Shown one piece after another: positions 1 to 8,057 of a stretch of DNA of 37,540 nucleotides. Both the position numbers and the translations under genes were made by a program. The DNA is from Oscillospiraceae bacterium (GTDB lineage Bacteria; Bacillota; Clostridia; Oscillospirales; Acutalibacteraceae). Within the stretch, counting starts at the first letter, position 1. Every line of letters begins with the position of its first letter. The notes under the pieces were generated by a model that saw only the letters and a program-made list of their open reading frames with translations, was not told where the DNA came from and searched no databases. The stretch lies in assembly GCA_902796905.1 (NCBI GenBank), contig CADBQU010000052.1, positions 1-37,540 of the forward strand, written 5' to 3'.

Positions 1-129
1 AAATACGGCAGTATTCCTGCATTCCTCGACTTCATAAACGAAAAAATTTTCTCGCTATGGGTCAAAGATTTTGTAAGAAAACGGCGCCGTTTCTTCAAAA
101 AAGTATTGTACCCTGATTGTATTGTCTAA
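1..129 (+). other. Possible 3' end of an unknown reading frame
   Basis: Frame 1 is open from the window edge to a TAA at 127-129 (43 codons) and ends in VLYPDCIV. It contains a perfect 14-bp palindrome (AAACGGCGCCGTTT, 79-92) and uses TTC and CTC codons more than the neighbouring genes do. No family is recognisable. The last 30 bases resemble a second site at 15524-15555, which could also be read as ending in VLYPYCIV. The segment may therefore be repeat-derived or non-coding rather than a real gene end. Confidence 0.2.
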
Positions 130-210
130 GGCGGTTTTAAAAGGCGCAGCCTTTTAAACGCCAAACTTTGTTTGGCGTTTTACAAAACCTTTGGTTTTGT
201 AAAAACCGCC
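130..210 (-). repeat. Cloverleaf repeat, copy A
   Basis: Outer stem 130-138/202-210 (GGCGGTTTT with AAAACCGCC) encloses three hairpins that tile the interior with no gaps: 139-155 (AAAAGGC, loop GCA, GCCTTTT), 156-180 (AAACGCCAAA, loop CTTTG, TTTGGCGTTT) and 181-201 (TACAAAACC, loop TTT, GGTTTTGTA). All stems are perfect Watson-Crick. The conserved GGC/GCC arm lies next to the 5' outer strand, so this copy is inverted relative to copies C-F. It sits just upstream of the alarmone synthetase gene. Confidence 0.9.
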
Positions 211-256
211 GTAATAAAGCCGAAAACTTAAAATAAAAGGCAAAGGGTTGATATAA

Positions 257-913
257 TTGGCAGAAGAAAACATAAAAAACAAAAGCAAATCCGATTTGGC
301 AAAAGACCCCAAATTTATTGCTTTAAAAAATTTATATGAATCGGCGGCAAAACAGCTGGCTTTAAAGTTTGAGGTTTTAAACAGCGAATTTAATGTGCTT
401 TATGCAAGAAGTCCCATTCATCATATAGAAAGCCGCGTAAAATCCGCCGAAAGTATTGAAGCTAAATTAAGCAAAAAGAATTTGCCGGTTACCATAAATT
501 CGGCAAGGGAAAATATAAATGACATAGCAAGCGTAAGGGTTGTTTGCAATTATATAAACGATGTATACCATGTGGCGGAAATGTTTGAACGCCAAAAAGA
601 TGTAAAAATTATAAAATATCAGGACTATATAAAAACGCCCAACTATAACGGCTACCGTTCGTTACATTTGGATATTTGCGTTCCGGTTTATCTTTCAAAC
701 CGTACGGAATATGTTAACGCCGAAATACAAATAAGAACCATAGCTATGGATTTTTGGGCAAGCTTAGAGCATGACATAAGATATAAGGCCGATAAATCAA
801 AACTTCCGCAGGGAATAAACGAAGAAATGTTTAACTGTGCGGATAAAATTGCCGAAATAGACCGTCAGATGCAGGATATGTATAAACGAATTAAAGAATC
901 CGAAAAAGATTAA
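257..913 (+). CDS. Small alarmone synthetase, RelQ/YjbM-type GTP pyrophosphokinase
   Basis: A 218-residue cytoplasmic protein with only the (p)ppGpp synthetase domain, as in Firmicute RelQ/RelP enzymes that transfer pyrophosphate from ATP to GTP or GDP. Visible family blocks are the IHHIESRVKSAESIEAKL segment near residue 53, DIASVRVV near 90, YIKTPNYNGYRSLH near 122-135 and EIQIRTIAMDFWASLEH near 155-171. These cover the G-loop and the acidic and basic catalytic residues. There is no HD hydrolase, TGS or ACT domain, so it is not a long RelA/SpoT protein. The TTG start at 257 is preceded by AAAGGG about ten bases upstream, and no better ATG exists nearby. It appears to be monocistronic: a repeat lies upstream and a bidirectional terminator follows. 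RelQ versus RelP cannot be decided from sequence alone. Confidence 0.88.
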   Translation: MAEENIKNKSKSDLAKDPKFIALKNLYESAAKQLALKFEVLNSEFNVLYARSPIHHIESRVKSAESIEAKLSKKNLPVTINSARENINDIASVRVVCNYINDVYHVAEMFERQKDVKIIKYQDYIKTPNYNGYRSLHLDICVPVYLSNRTEYVNAEIQIRTIAMDFWASLEHDIRYKADKSKLPQGINEEMFNCADKIAEIDRQMQDMYKRIKESEKD

Positions 914-971
914 AAAATATAAAATATCAACTGTAAAAATTTTAAAAAATTAAAAATTGAAAATAAAAAAT

Positions 972-1018
972 AAAACTGCAATTTCTTTTTAATTAAGAAG
1001 TTGCAGTTTTGTTTTTGT
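972..1018. terminator. Bidirectional rho-independent terminator
   Basis: A 16-bp stem (AAAACTGCAATTTCTT at 972-987 with 995-1010, one G-U pair) is followed by a T-rich tail on the plus strand. The A-run before it provides a T-run for the minus strand. It separates two convergent genes, the alarmone synthetase and the minus-strand AraC regulator. Confidence 0.8.
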
Positions 1019-1041
1019 TATATAAATATTTATGTATTTTT

Positions 1042-1995
1042 TTAACGGTTTTGATTTAGCAATCTATATAGTTCAAAATCGTTTTTTCTTTTTAAAACGC
1101 TTTCTTTGCGGAATTTATTTGGTGTTTTTCCGCTTATGGATTTAAAAAATTTACAAAAATTCTGCGAAGAAGACAAACCTATTCTTGAAGCTATCTGTTC
1201 GCCGTCAAGCTCGGTAAAACGCAAGTAATATGCCGCTTCTTCAAAACGTCGGTTTTTTAAATAATTATAAAAAGTTGTGTTTAAAAATTCTTTAAAAAGG
1301 TTTTCGATTTGATTTTTGTTTATTCTGAATTTTTCATATAAAGATTCTAACGTTAATTTTTCATTTAGGTGTGTATTAACATAGGTTAATACAGTTTTAA
1401 ATTCACTTGAAATGGCAATTTTAATGCAAGCGTCATAAGGTTCTTCTATATAAAAATTATGATATATACGCTCTAAAATATTAATAATATCAATAAAATA
1501 AGAGCGAGCTCGGCAAGACCAATACCAATCTTTTTGCTCTTCTAAATTTTTGGTTATATTGTTAAAAGAAGATTCTATTTTTTTAAGTGAATCATCACTT
1601 AATCTTATGCAAGATTTATTTATGTTTGGAGTTAAAAAAGGGGATAGCTGAAAAAAAGCGTGTTGTTGACAAAGGTTTTTATAGTGGGAGCTTCGTATGG
1701 TGCTTATAATCATATTAACATTTAAAAATTGAGGATTGAATTTAATTATTTTAACATCTGAACTGTTATTAGAAAGAATTTGAAGAGTTTTTCGTTCGTC
1801 TAAACAAATTGCTGCCGGAGCAGATATATAGCAATCGGTATTATTGATTTTTGTGGTTAAACTGCCGGCTTTAATAATTATTATACTAAAACAATCTTTA
1901 GATAAATAGCTTAAGTCCAGCCGCGGTAAATAATAGGTTTCAATTTGTACCGTTCGGTTAAGATCCAATTTGTTTGCGGTCCCAATGAAAAACAT
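1042..1995 (-). CDS. AraC-family transcriptional regulator (cluster regulator 1)
   Basis: A 317-residue protein with an N-terminal sensing domain (about 1-190) and a C-terminal AraC-type double helix-turn-helix (about 205-305). The HTH includes the LTLESLYEKFRINKNQIENLFKEF first helix-turn-helix and a second one ending in GKTPNKFRKES. The middle carries a QKDWYWSCRARSYF block that is nearly repeated in the regulator at 11321-12232, so the two are paralogues. Its start is supported by GAAAGGAAGTG just upstream. It is divergent from the ABC exporter genes, with 424 nt between them, and probably controls that cluster. The ligand is unknown. The second HTH is somewhat degenerate compared with the first. 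Confidence 0.85.
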   Translation of the reverse strand: MFFIGTANKLDLNRTVQIETYYLPRLDLSYLSKDCFSIIIIKAGSLTTKINNTDCYISAPAAICLDERKTLQILSNNSSDVKIIKFNPQFLNVNMIISTIRSSHYKNLCQQHAFFQLSPFLTPNINKSCIRLSDDSLKKIESSFNNITKNLEEQKDWYWSCRARSYFIDIINILERIYHNFYIEEPYDACIKIAISSEFKTVLTYVNTHLNEKLTLESLYEKFRINKNQIENLFKEFLNTTFYNYLKNRRFEEAAYYLRFTELDGEQIASRIGLSSSQNFCKFFKSISGKTPNKFRKESVLKRKNDFELYRLLNQNR

Positions 1996-2419
1996 AATTT
2001 CACTTCCTTTCTGTAATTTTTAATAGTATTAACTGTTTTATATTTTACTAAACAGATTTTTGTTGGAGGTTGTAAAAAAACAGAACTATGTGTAATTTTT
2101 TTAAAAATCAAAGCCGATAATATCTAATTATAATATTTATTAATATTTCAATAAATAACCTTAATAAGTTATAAAATTAATGGAAACAAATATTAATGGG
2201 TTGGAAACATAGTAAACTTAATCTTACAAAATTCGATATTTTATAAAAATTTAAATTAAAAAATACAAGCTTTAATATTATGCCGTTAGTAAACATATTA
2301 ATGTTGATTGGAAAACACAAACAAAAAAATACTTGCTAATATAAAATCGTTGTAAAAATAAATCGTTAAAAATATTAATAAATGTTATTTTTATATTTTG
2401 GAAAGGAAAAAGTTCAAAA
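1996..2419. promoter_or_regulatory. Divergent control region of the AraC-bracketed cluster
   Basis: This 424-nt gene-free, very AT-rich stretch lies between AraC regulator 1 and the first ABC gene. It contains three related sites on the plus strand: ATTAATGGAAAC (2176-2187), ATTAATGGGTTGGAAAC (2192-2208) and ATTAATGTTGATTGGAAAAC (297-316 of the next line, i.e. 2297-2316). Each joins ATTAATG to GGAAA(A)C with a different spacer. They are candidate operators for the AraC proteins. No promoter hexamers stand out clearly, and no convincing small ORF with a ribosome binding site was found. Confidence 0.45.
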
Positions 2420-4135
2420 ATGTTTAATTATAAAGAACGGATAAGAACTATTTGGTTTTTTGCTAAAAAATATATTCCGTTTTTTGTTGTTGCGGAAATT
2501 TGTATTGTGTTAATTTATGCGATTTCGGTGTTACTGCCGGTAAATTTGGCATTTTTGACCGACGATGTTTTATATAAAAATAATTTTTATTTACTGCCTA
2601 AGGTTATAGTTAATTACATAATTTTATTTTTAATCTCCGCAGCGGCAAATTTTATATATGCGTTCGTGTGGCAATTTTTAAACAATCATTATGTGCTGGA
2701 CGTTAAAAACGATATGTTTAAAAAAATAATAACCGCAAAGGCTTCGTTTTTAAGTAATATTAACAGCGGGGATATTATGCTTAGAATAGACGGTGACAGC
2801 GAACAATTTATAAATATAATTCAAAGAAATATATTTCATTTTATAAATTCTTTTATTATGTGCGCCGCCATTTTAATTATTGTTTTTAAAATTAACGCTG
2901 CTATTGCGTTAATGCTTATTTGCGCCGGAATAATTCCGATTATTATAACAAAATTTTTTGGTAAAAAAATAGAAAAAATTTATATAAAGCAAAGAGATAT
3001 TTTTGGGAAAATGAGCGGAAGGGTATATGAAATTATTAAAGGATTAAGAGAAATAAAACTTTTTAATTCTTATAATTTTGCCGAAAAGCAGTTTTTTGTT
3101 CCCTTAAAAAAAGTTATTGAGTTAAATGTAAAAGGCGGAAATATAAATTTTTTATCCCAAAAAATTACAGGTTTTATAAATTTGTTTTTTTTATTATGCA
3201 TTTACGGTTTTTCGGCTTTTTTAATTTTAAATAAAAAATTAACAATAGGTATGTTTTTGGCAATAGTCAATTATATTTCGCTTTTGCAAAAAAAGTTTAA
3301 TTGGATTTTAAATATATATCTTGATTTAAATGCAAGAAAAGTATGTATAGACAGAGTTAACGAAATTTTAAAAATAGAACCCGAAAAGAACGAGGGTATA
3401 AAAATATCAAGTATAAAAAGCGTGGAATTTAAAAATGTAGGTTTTGGATATTACAAAAATTCCGATATTTTAAAAGATATAAACTTTTCGGTTAAAAACG
3501 GAGAAAAAGTGGGGTTGGTAGGTGCCAGCGGAAACGGAAAAACCACAATAAGTTCTCTTTTATTGGGATTTTACTCTCTTAATTACGGAAATATATTTAT
3601 TAACAATATACCTATAAATAAAATATCCGTTTTGAGTTTAAGAGAAAAAATAGGTATGGTTTCCCAGGAAATTTCAATTTTTGAAGACAGCATAAGGTAC
3701 AATTTATGCTTAGGCAAAAATTATTCCGATGAAGAAATTTTTAACGCTTTAAAAGACGTGGATTTATTTAACGACATTAAAAAAATGCCGGAAGGAATAG
3801 ATACCGTTATAAGCCAAACTTCGTGTAATCTTTCGGGAGGACAAAAGCAAAGAATTATGATAGCCAGAGTTATATTAAAAAATCCGGAGTTTATTATTTT
3901 AGACGAAGCTACATCTGCGCTAGATGTAAAAACCGAGAAAGCGATTATAAAGCGTTTTGATGAAAAATTCAAAAATTCGGCAATATTAATTATTTCGCAT
4001 AGACTTGAAACCATAAAAAACTGCAATAAAATTTTTGTGCTTAACAATAAAAAAACAGAAATTTCGGGAACGCATAAAAAGCTTTTAAAAACCTCAGATA
4101 CTTATGCTTCGTTATTTGGAGGCAACAATATATGA
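2420..4135 (+). CDS. ABC exporter half-transporter, permease-ATPase fusion (subunit 1)
   Basis: A 571-residue membrane protein with about six hydrophobic segments in residues 15-300, followed by a nucleotide-binding domain. The ATPase motifs are complete: Walker A GASGNGKTT near 368, Q-loop MVSQE, signature LSGGQKQR near 471, Walker B IILDEATSALD near 491 and H-loop SHR near 525. There is no N-terminal C39 peptidase domain, so it is not a bacteriocin-processing exporter of the usual kind. GGAAAGGAAAAAG precedes the ATG. The stop overlaps the start of the next ABC gene by 4 nt (ATGA), which points to a heterodimeric exporter. Given its neighbours it probably exports the product of the cluster or confers self-resistance; the substrate is unknown. 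Confidence 0.9.
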   Translation: MFNYKERIRTIWFFAKKYIPFFVVAEICIVLIYAISVLLPVNLAFLTDDVLYKNNFYLLPKVIVNYIILFLISAAANFIYAFVWQFLNNHYVLDVKNDMFKKIITAKASFLSNINSGDIMLRIDGDSEQFINIIQRNIFHFINSFIMCAAILIIVFKINAAIALMLICAGIIPIIITKFFGKKIEKIYIKQRDIFGKMSGRVYEIIKGLREIKLFNSYNFAEKQFFVPLKKVIELNVKGGNINFLSQKITGFINLFFLLCIYGFSAFLILNKKLTIGMFLAIVNYISLLQKKFNWILNIYLDLNARKVCIDRVNEILKIEPEKNEGIKISSIKSVEFKNVGFGYYKNSDILKDINFSVKNGEKVGLVGASGNGKTTISSLLLGFYSLNYGNIFINNIPINKISVLSLREKIGMVSQEISIFEDSIRYNLCLGKNYSDEEIFNALKDVDLFNDIKKMPEGIDTVISQTSCNLSGGQKQRIMIARVILKNPEFIILDEATSALDVKTEKAIIKRFDEKFKNSAILIISHRLETIKNCNKIFVLNNKKTEISGTHKKLLKTSDTYASLFGGNNI

Positions 4136-5802
4136 AAACGCGGTTTTTTGTATTAAAAAACATAAAAAAATATATTCTGCCCTTAAAAAAATCAATATTT
4201 TTTCTTGTAATGTGCAGTATTATTGCTGTTCCTGTTTCTATGATTTCTCCCAAAGTTTTTCAAATATTTATAGATGAAGTTTTAAAGGACGGAAAAAAAG
4301 AAAAATTTTTAATAATTGTACTTGTATTAACGGTGGTATATATTTTTAATTTTTTAAACGACTCGGTTATTTTAAAATTGGGGAATAAACTGTTTAGGTA
4401 TTTTGCGTACAATTTAAGAAAAGATATTTTTTTAAAAATAGAAAAAGCTCCCTACTTTTTTACAGAGCAAAAAGAAGCGGGAGAATTAAAGATGCGTGTT
4501 ATAGACGATGTGGATAGCTTAGGGAATTTTGTAAAGGAAGAGGTATCTGACTATATATCCGGCATTTTAACTGCCGTAGGCACATTTTTAATAATAATTA
4601 ACATTAATGTAAAAATGACCTTTTACTGTGTTCTTATTATTCCTCTTATGTTTTTTGTTAATTTTTTAATAAGCAGAGGAACCAAAAAAACAAATGAAAT
4701 GCTTAGAAAAACTAACGGTGAATATTATAACTACACTTGCAATTCTCTTAGATTTTGGAAAGAAATAAAGGCGCAAAACGCCGAAAAAGAAGTAATAAAC
4801 AAATTTAAAGGTTATAAAAAAATATTGGCTGCAATAGGTGTAAAATCTATAAAATATTGGGCTTACGGAGAAGTTTTTAACGATTTTAAGCTTAATTATT
4901 TAACTAAAATATCCGTATATGTTATAGGTGCGTTTTTTGTAATAAATAAAAAAATAAGCGTAGGCACTTTAATGATGTTCTCGGAATATTTTTTTATGTT
5001 TTTTTCGGCGGCAGACGGTATTTACGCAAAAAGCACGGCTTTAAAAATTAACGAACCGTATTACAGAAGGGTTTTTGAAATATTTGATTTTCCCGAAGAA
5101 AACGGTACATACGGGGATTGTTTTCAAAAATTCAGTTTTAATAAAAGCATAAAAATAAAAAATTTGTCTTTTGCTTATAAAAACAGAGAACCGGTATTTA
5201 AAAATATTAATTTTGAAATAAAAAAAGGAGAACATTTTATAATAGCCGGTAAAACAGGATGCGGCAAAAGCACGCTTATTAAACTTATTTTAGGGCTTTA
5301 TAAACCTTTAAAGGGAGAAATATTAATAGATGGTGTTAATATAAACAAAATAAACAAAAATATGTTTTATAAAAATATTTCGGTAGTAATGCAGGATAAT
5401 TTTATTTTTAATATGTCTATAAAAGAAAACCTTTTATTTGCAAACCAAACTGCAACGGATAGGCAGATAATTGACGCTTGTAAAAGAGCGGATATTTATG
5501 AATTTATTAAAAATTTGCCAAACGGTTTTGAAACGGTTGTTGGAGAAAAAGGCGTAAAACTTTCGGGAGGACAAAAGCAAAGAATTTTAATAGCCGCGGC
5601 GCTTTTAAAAAATCCAAACCCCGAAATATTAATATTTGACGAAGCCACCAGCGCTTTAGACAGCTTATCGGAAGAAGTTATTAAACAAACCGTAAAAAAT
5701 ATAAAAAATAACGTAACGGTTATTACCATTACCCACAAACCTTCAATGTATAAAAATGCCGAAAATATTATATATCTCGATAAATTTACAAATAAAAATT
5801 AA
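4132..5802 (+). CDS. ABC exporter half-transporter, permease-ATPase fusion (subunit 2)
   Basis: A 556-residue partner of the preceding gene, with the same permease-then-ATPase order. Hydrophobic helices lie in about residues 15-310. Walker A GKTGCGKST is near 372, the Q-loop is VMQDN, the signature LSGGQKQR near 477, Walker B ILIFDEATSALD near 500, and the switch histidine is in ITHKPS near 533. Both ATPase halves keep the catalytic glutamate after Walker B, so neither looks like the degenerate site seen in many heterodimeric exporters. It overlaps subunit 1 by 4 nt. A 162-nt gap follows before the nucleotidyltransferase-like gene. Confidence 0.9.
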   Translation: MKTRFFVLKNIKKYILPLKKSIFFLVMCSIIAVPVSMISPKVFQIFIDEVLKDGKKEKFLIIVLVLTVVYIFNFLNDSVILKLGNKLFRYFAYNLRKDIFLKIEKAPYFFTEQKEAGELKMRVIDDVDSLGNFVKEEVSDYISGILTAVGTFLIIININVKMTFYCVLIIPLMFFVNFLISRGTKKTNEMLRKTNGEYYNYTCNSLRFWKEIKAQNAEKEVINKFKGYKKILAAIGVKSIKYWAYGEVFNDFKLNYLTKISVYVIGAFFVINKKISVGTLMMFSEYFFMFFSAADGIYAKSTALKINEPYYRRVFEIFDFPEENGTYGDCFQKFSFNKSIKIKNLSFAYKNREPVFKNINFEIKKGEHFIIAGKTGCGKSTLIKLILGLYKPLKGEILIDGVNINKINKNMFYKNISVVMQDNFIFNMSIKENLLFANQTATDRQIIDACKRADIYEFIKNLPNGFETVVGEKGVKLSGGQKQRILIAAALLKNPNPEILIFDEATSALDSLSEEVIKQTVKNIKNNVTVITITHKPSMYKNAENIIYLDKFTNKN

Positions 5803-5854
5803 GATTTAACTTAAATTTAATTTTAAAAGAAAAAATAAAAATTAATTTTTAACA

Positions 5855-5868
5855 TTATACCGGTATAA
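5855..5868. promoter_or_regulatory. Perfect 14-bp palindrome, possible operator
   Basis: TTATACCGGTATAA is fully self-complementary. It lies in the only sizeable gap (5803-5964) of the exporter-biosynthesis cluster. Its position would suit a site controlling an internal promoter for the downstream biosynthetic genes, but no binding protein is known. Confidence 0.3.
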
Positions 5869-5964
5869 ATAATTTTAAAAAGAAAGAAGAGTGTAGACCA
5901 AAAATAAAATTGTTTGATTTTTCATTATATGATTTTTAAAAAAGAAAAAAGAGGGAAAAGCTTT

Positions 5965-7122
5965 ATGGAATACAAAAAAGAAAAAAGCAAATTTAAAAAT
6001 AATGAATTTGAAAATAAAGAATTTAAAAATGATGAATTTATTAATGAAAACGAACTTATTTTAGAGTTATGCAAATTTAAATATGCAGATAAAAATAAAC
6101 TTACGGATTTAACGGATAAAAATTTGAATTATCCGTACATATTGGGGCAGCTTTTTTATAACCGTACGGCAGCTATGGCATATTTTGCTTTAAAAAGCAA
6201 CGGATTGTTAAGCAAGGTAAACCGTGAATTCAGAAATTCCGTTAAGGCCATATATGAATACAACTTAAATAAAACCAATAGTTTTATTTATGCGCTTGGT
6301 CTTTTTAAAAAAATATGTAAAGAATTTGATTTTCCGTATGCGTTTCTTAAAGGCGCATATTTGGCAGAGCTGTATCCTAAGGGTTTAAGAACATCAAACG
6401 ACGTCGATATTCTTATAGAGCCTAAAAATATAACAAAGCTGTCGGGAATTTTAAAAAGAAACGGTTTTTTGCAGGGAGAAATAAAAAATGAAGTTTTTGC
6501 TCCGGCAAAAAGAGAAAAAATAATATCTTCAAGAATAAACCGAGGCGAAACGGTACCTTTTGTAAAAGAAGTTAATTTGCCGGGGCTTAAGTATTTGGAA
6601 ATAGATGTGAATTTCAGCTTGGATTTTAAACCGGAAAGCGGAACAGAAGAAAAAAGTATTGTAAGCGAATTTTTAAATTGTACCGAACCGCTGATTTTAA
6701 ACCAAATACATACGCTTAAAAAATCTTATTTTTTAATGCACTTGTGCGCGCATCTTTATAAAGAGGCTACGGTAATAAGCTGGGTAAATATGGGAAGAGA
6801 TATTTCTTTGTATAAATATTGCGACATATATTTATTTTTAAAAGAATTTTTAAATGAAGAGTTTTTAACGGATACAGCAAACGATATTAACCGTTTAAAA
6901 TTAAACAAAGAATGCTACTATACGCTTTTTAATACAAAATTACTTTTTAACATTAAAAACAATAAATTGTTGGATGAATTGTTAAAAAAAATAAAACCCG
7001 AAAATACGGAGTTTATGAATTGTATATCGGACCCCGAAAACCGAAAAACATACACCTATAATATGGATTATAAAAATTGGGTATTTTGCGGTAAAAGAAA
7101 GGAAAATATTTATGAAGCTTGA
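5965..7122 (+). CDS. Nucleotidyltransferase-fold protein (NTP_transf_5-like)
   Basis: 385 residues from the ATG at 5965, which has GAGGG 10-14 nt upstream. An upstream TTG at 5914 in the same frame lacks a ribosome site and is not preferred. The core FAFLKGAYLAELYPKG-type segment, followed by SNDVDILI, is the minimal nucleotidyltransferase pattern with a D-x-D metal pair, as in the uncharacterised NTP_transf_5 family often found beside peptide natural-product genes. The first 30 residues are low-complexity, with repeated KN-EF units (NNEF, NKEF, NDEF). The C-terminal part is mostly helical. The last 11 nt overlap the thymidylate-kinase-like gene, so both are translated from one message. The substrate is unknown, and whether it transfers nucleotides at all is inference from the fold. 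Confidence 0.65.
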   Translation: MEYKKEKSKFKNNEFENKEFKNDEFINENELILELCKFKYADKNKLTDLTDKNLNYPYILGQLFYNRTAAMAYFALKSNGLLSKVNREFRNSVKAIYEYNLNKTNSFIYALGLFKKICKEFDFPYAFLKGAYLAELYPKGLRTSNDVDILIEPKNITKLSGILKRNGFLQGEIKNEVFAPAKREKIISSRINRGETVPFVKEVNLPGLKYLEIDVNFSLDFKPESGTEEKSIVSEFLNCTEPLILNQIHTLKKSYFLMHLCAHLYKEATVISWVNMGRDISLYKYCDIYLFLKEFLNEEFLTDTANDINRLKLNKECYYTLFNTKLLFNIKNNKLLDELLKKIKPENTEFMNCISDPENRKTYTYNMDYKNWVFCGKRKENIYEA

Positions 7123-7753
7123 AATGTTTGAAAACAATTACAGCGGCAAATTAATTTCTTTTTGCGGTTTGGACGGCTGCGGAAAAACCACACAAATAAA
7201 AATGTTAACAGAGTATCTTGAAAATAACGGTTATAAAGATAAAATTTATTTAACCAAACAACCCACAAATTTTGTGAGAGAGTCTGAAATATTCAGAACT
7301 TATATGGACTGTCCCGATACCAACGGTTTTAATTACCGGGCGTTGTCCTTACTGTGCGCCTCCGACAGGGTTCAGCATTCTAATTGCGTTATTAACGAAA
7401 AGCTTAAAGAGGGGTATATAGTTATAAGCGACAGGTATTTTTATTCTTGCGTTGCAAATTTAATAGCAAGGGGTTTCGGAGAGGATAAATGGATATATGA
7501 AGTGGCAAAATTTATACCTAAACCCGATGTGGCGTTCTTTTTAAACGCGCCGGTAGAAGAAGCGATTTTAAGGGTACGGAAAAGACCGGAAGAAAAAGAC
7601 CGTTTTATAGATGTTCCTTTGCAGCATAAATTACACGATTTATATTTAAACATAGCAAGGGAAAACAACGGTGTAATTATTTCTACTTTATTACCAGAAA
7701 AAACCTGTTTTAAAAGAATTTTGCTTGAAACGGAAAAGGCTATAAAAAAATAA
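7112..7753 (+). CDS. Thymidylate-kinase-like P-loop nucleotide kinase
   Basis: A 213-residue protein with the dTMP kinase layout: P-loop GLDGCGKTT at residues 19-27, the SDRY strand near 106 and a lid-type KRPEEKDRF segment near 157-165. The size matches Tmk (about 205-215). Differences from housekeeping Tmk include TKQPTNF where bacterial enzymes usually have a TREPGG-type loop, and a location inside a specialised cluster rather than beside holB or recR. It is therefore more likely a cluster-specific nucleotide or phosphate kinase than the cellular Tmk. AGAAAGGA lies 8 nt before the ATG, inside the preceding gene. Confidence 0.75.
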   Translation: MKLEMFENNYSGKLISFCGLDGCGKTTQIKMLTEYLENNGYKDKIYLTKQPTNFVRESEIFRTYMDCPDTNGFNYRALSLLCASDRVQHSNCVINEKLKEGYIVISDRYFYSCVANLIARGFGEDKWIYEVAKFIPKPDVAFFLNAPVEEAILRVRKRPEEKDRFIDVPLQHKLHDLYLNIARENNGVIISTLLPEKTCFKRILLETEKAIKK

Positions 7754-7809
7754 ACCAAAACGTTAAAAATAAAACAGTAATAAAAAAATTTAGGAGAGAC
7801 AAAAATAAA

Positions 7810-8052
7810 ATGAAAGAAAAAACAAAAGAAAAAATAAATAATATATTAAAAAGAAAAAGCTTTTGCCAAAATGTTACCGAAGAATTAAAATTGGCGGATG
7901 ATTTGGGTTTTGACAGTTTAAATTTAGTGGAGCTTATAGTAAATTTAGAAGAAGAATTTAATATTGAAATAGATGAAAGCGATTTGGACCCGCAAAATTT
8001 AAAAACGGTAAAACAAATATATACTTTAATAGAAAAATATACGGAGAAGTAA
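7810..8052 (+). CDS. Acyl carrier protein
   Basis: An 80-residue acidic four-helix carrier. The sequence LGFDSLNLVELI places the phosphopantetheine-attachment serine at residue 36 in the classic D-S-L context. It is followed 5 nt later by a stand-alone AMP-forming ligase, so it is probably loaded by that enzyme rather than serving in fatty-acid synthesis; no fab genes are nearby. Such carrier/ligase pairs occur in small natural-product pathways, including D-alanylation and butirosin-type systems. GGAGAG lies upstream of the ATG. Confidence 0.9.
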   Translation: MKEKTKEKINNILKRKSFCQNVTEELKLADDLGFDSLNLVELIVNLEEEFNIEIDESDLDPQNLKTVKQIYTLIEKYTEK

Positions 8053-8057
8053 AAAAT

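Noticed and set aside
130..210. Cloverleaf elements as plain terminators or integron attC sites
   Set aside because: They lack a consistent T-run after the outer stem and carry perfect three-arm interiors; no integrase or cassette pattern is present.
2176..2420. Possible precursor-peptide ORFs before the ABC genes
   Set aside because: Only frames of 10-19 codons exist and none has a ribosome site, leader-like sequence or cleavage motif.
5803..5964. Possible small gene between the ABC pair and the nucleotidyltransferase-like gene
   Set aside because: No ORF with a plausible start and ribosome site was seen; only the 14-bp palindrome stands out.
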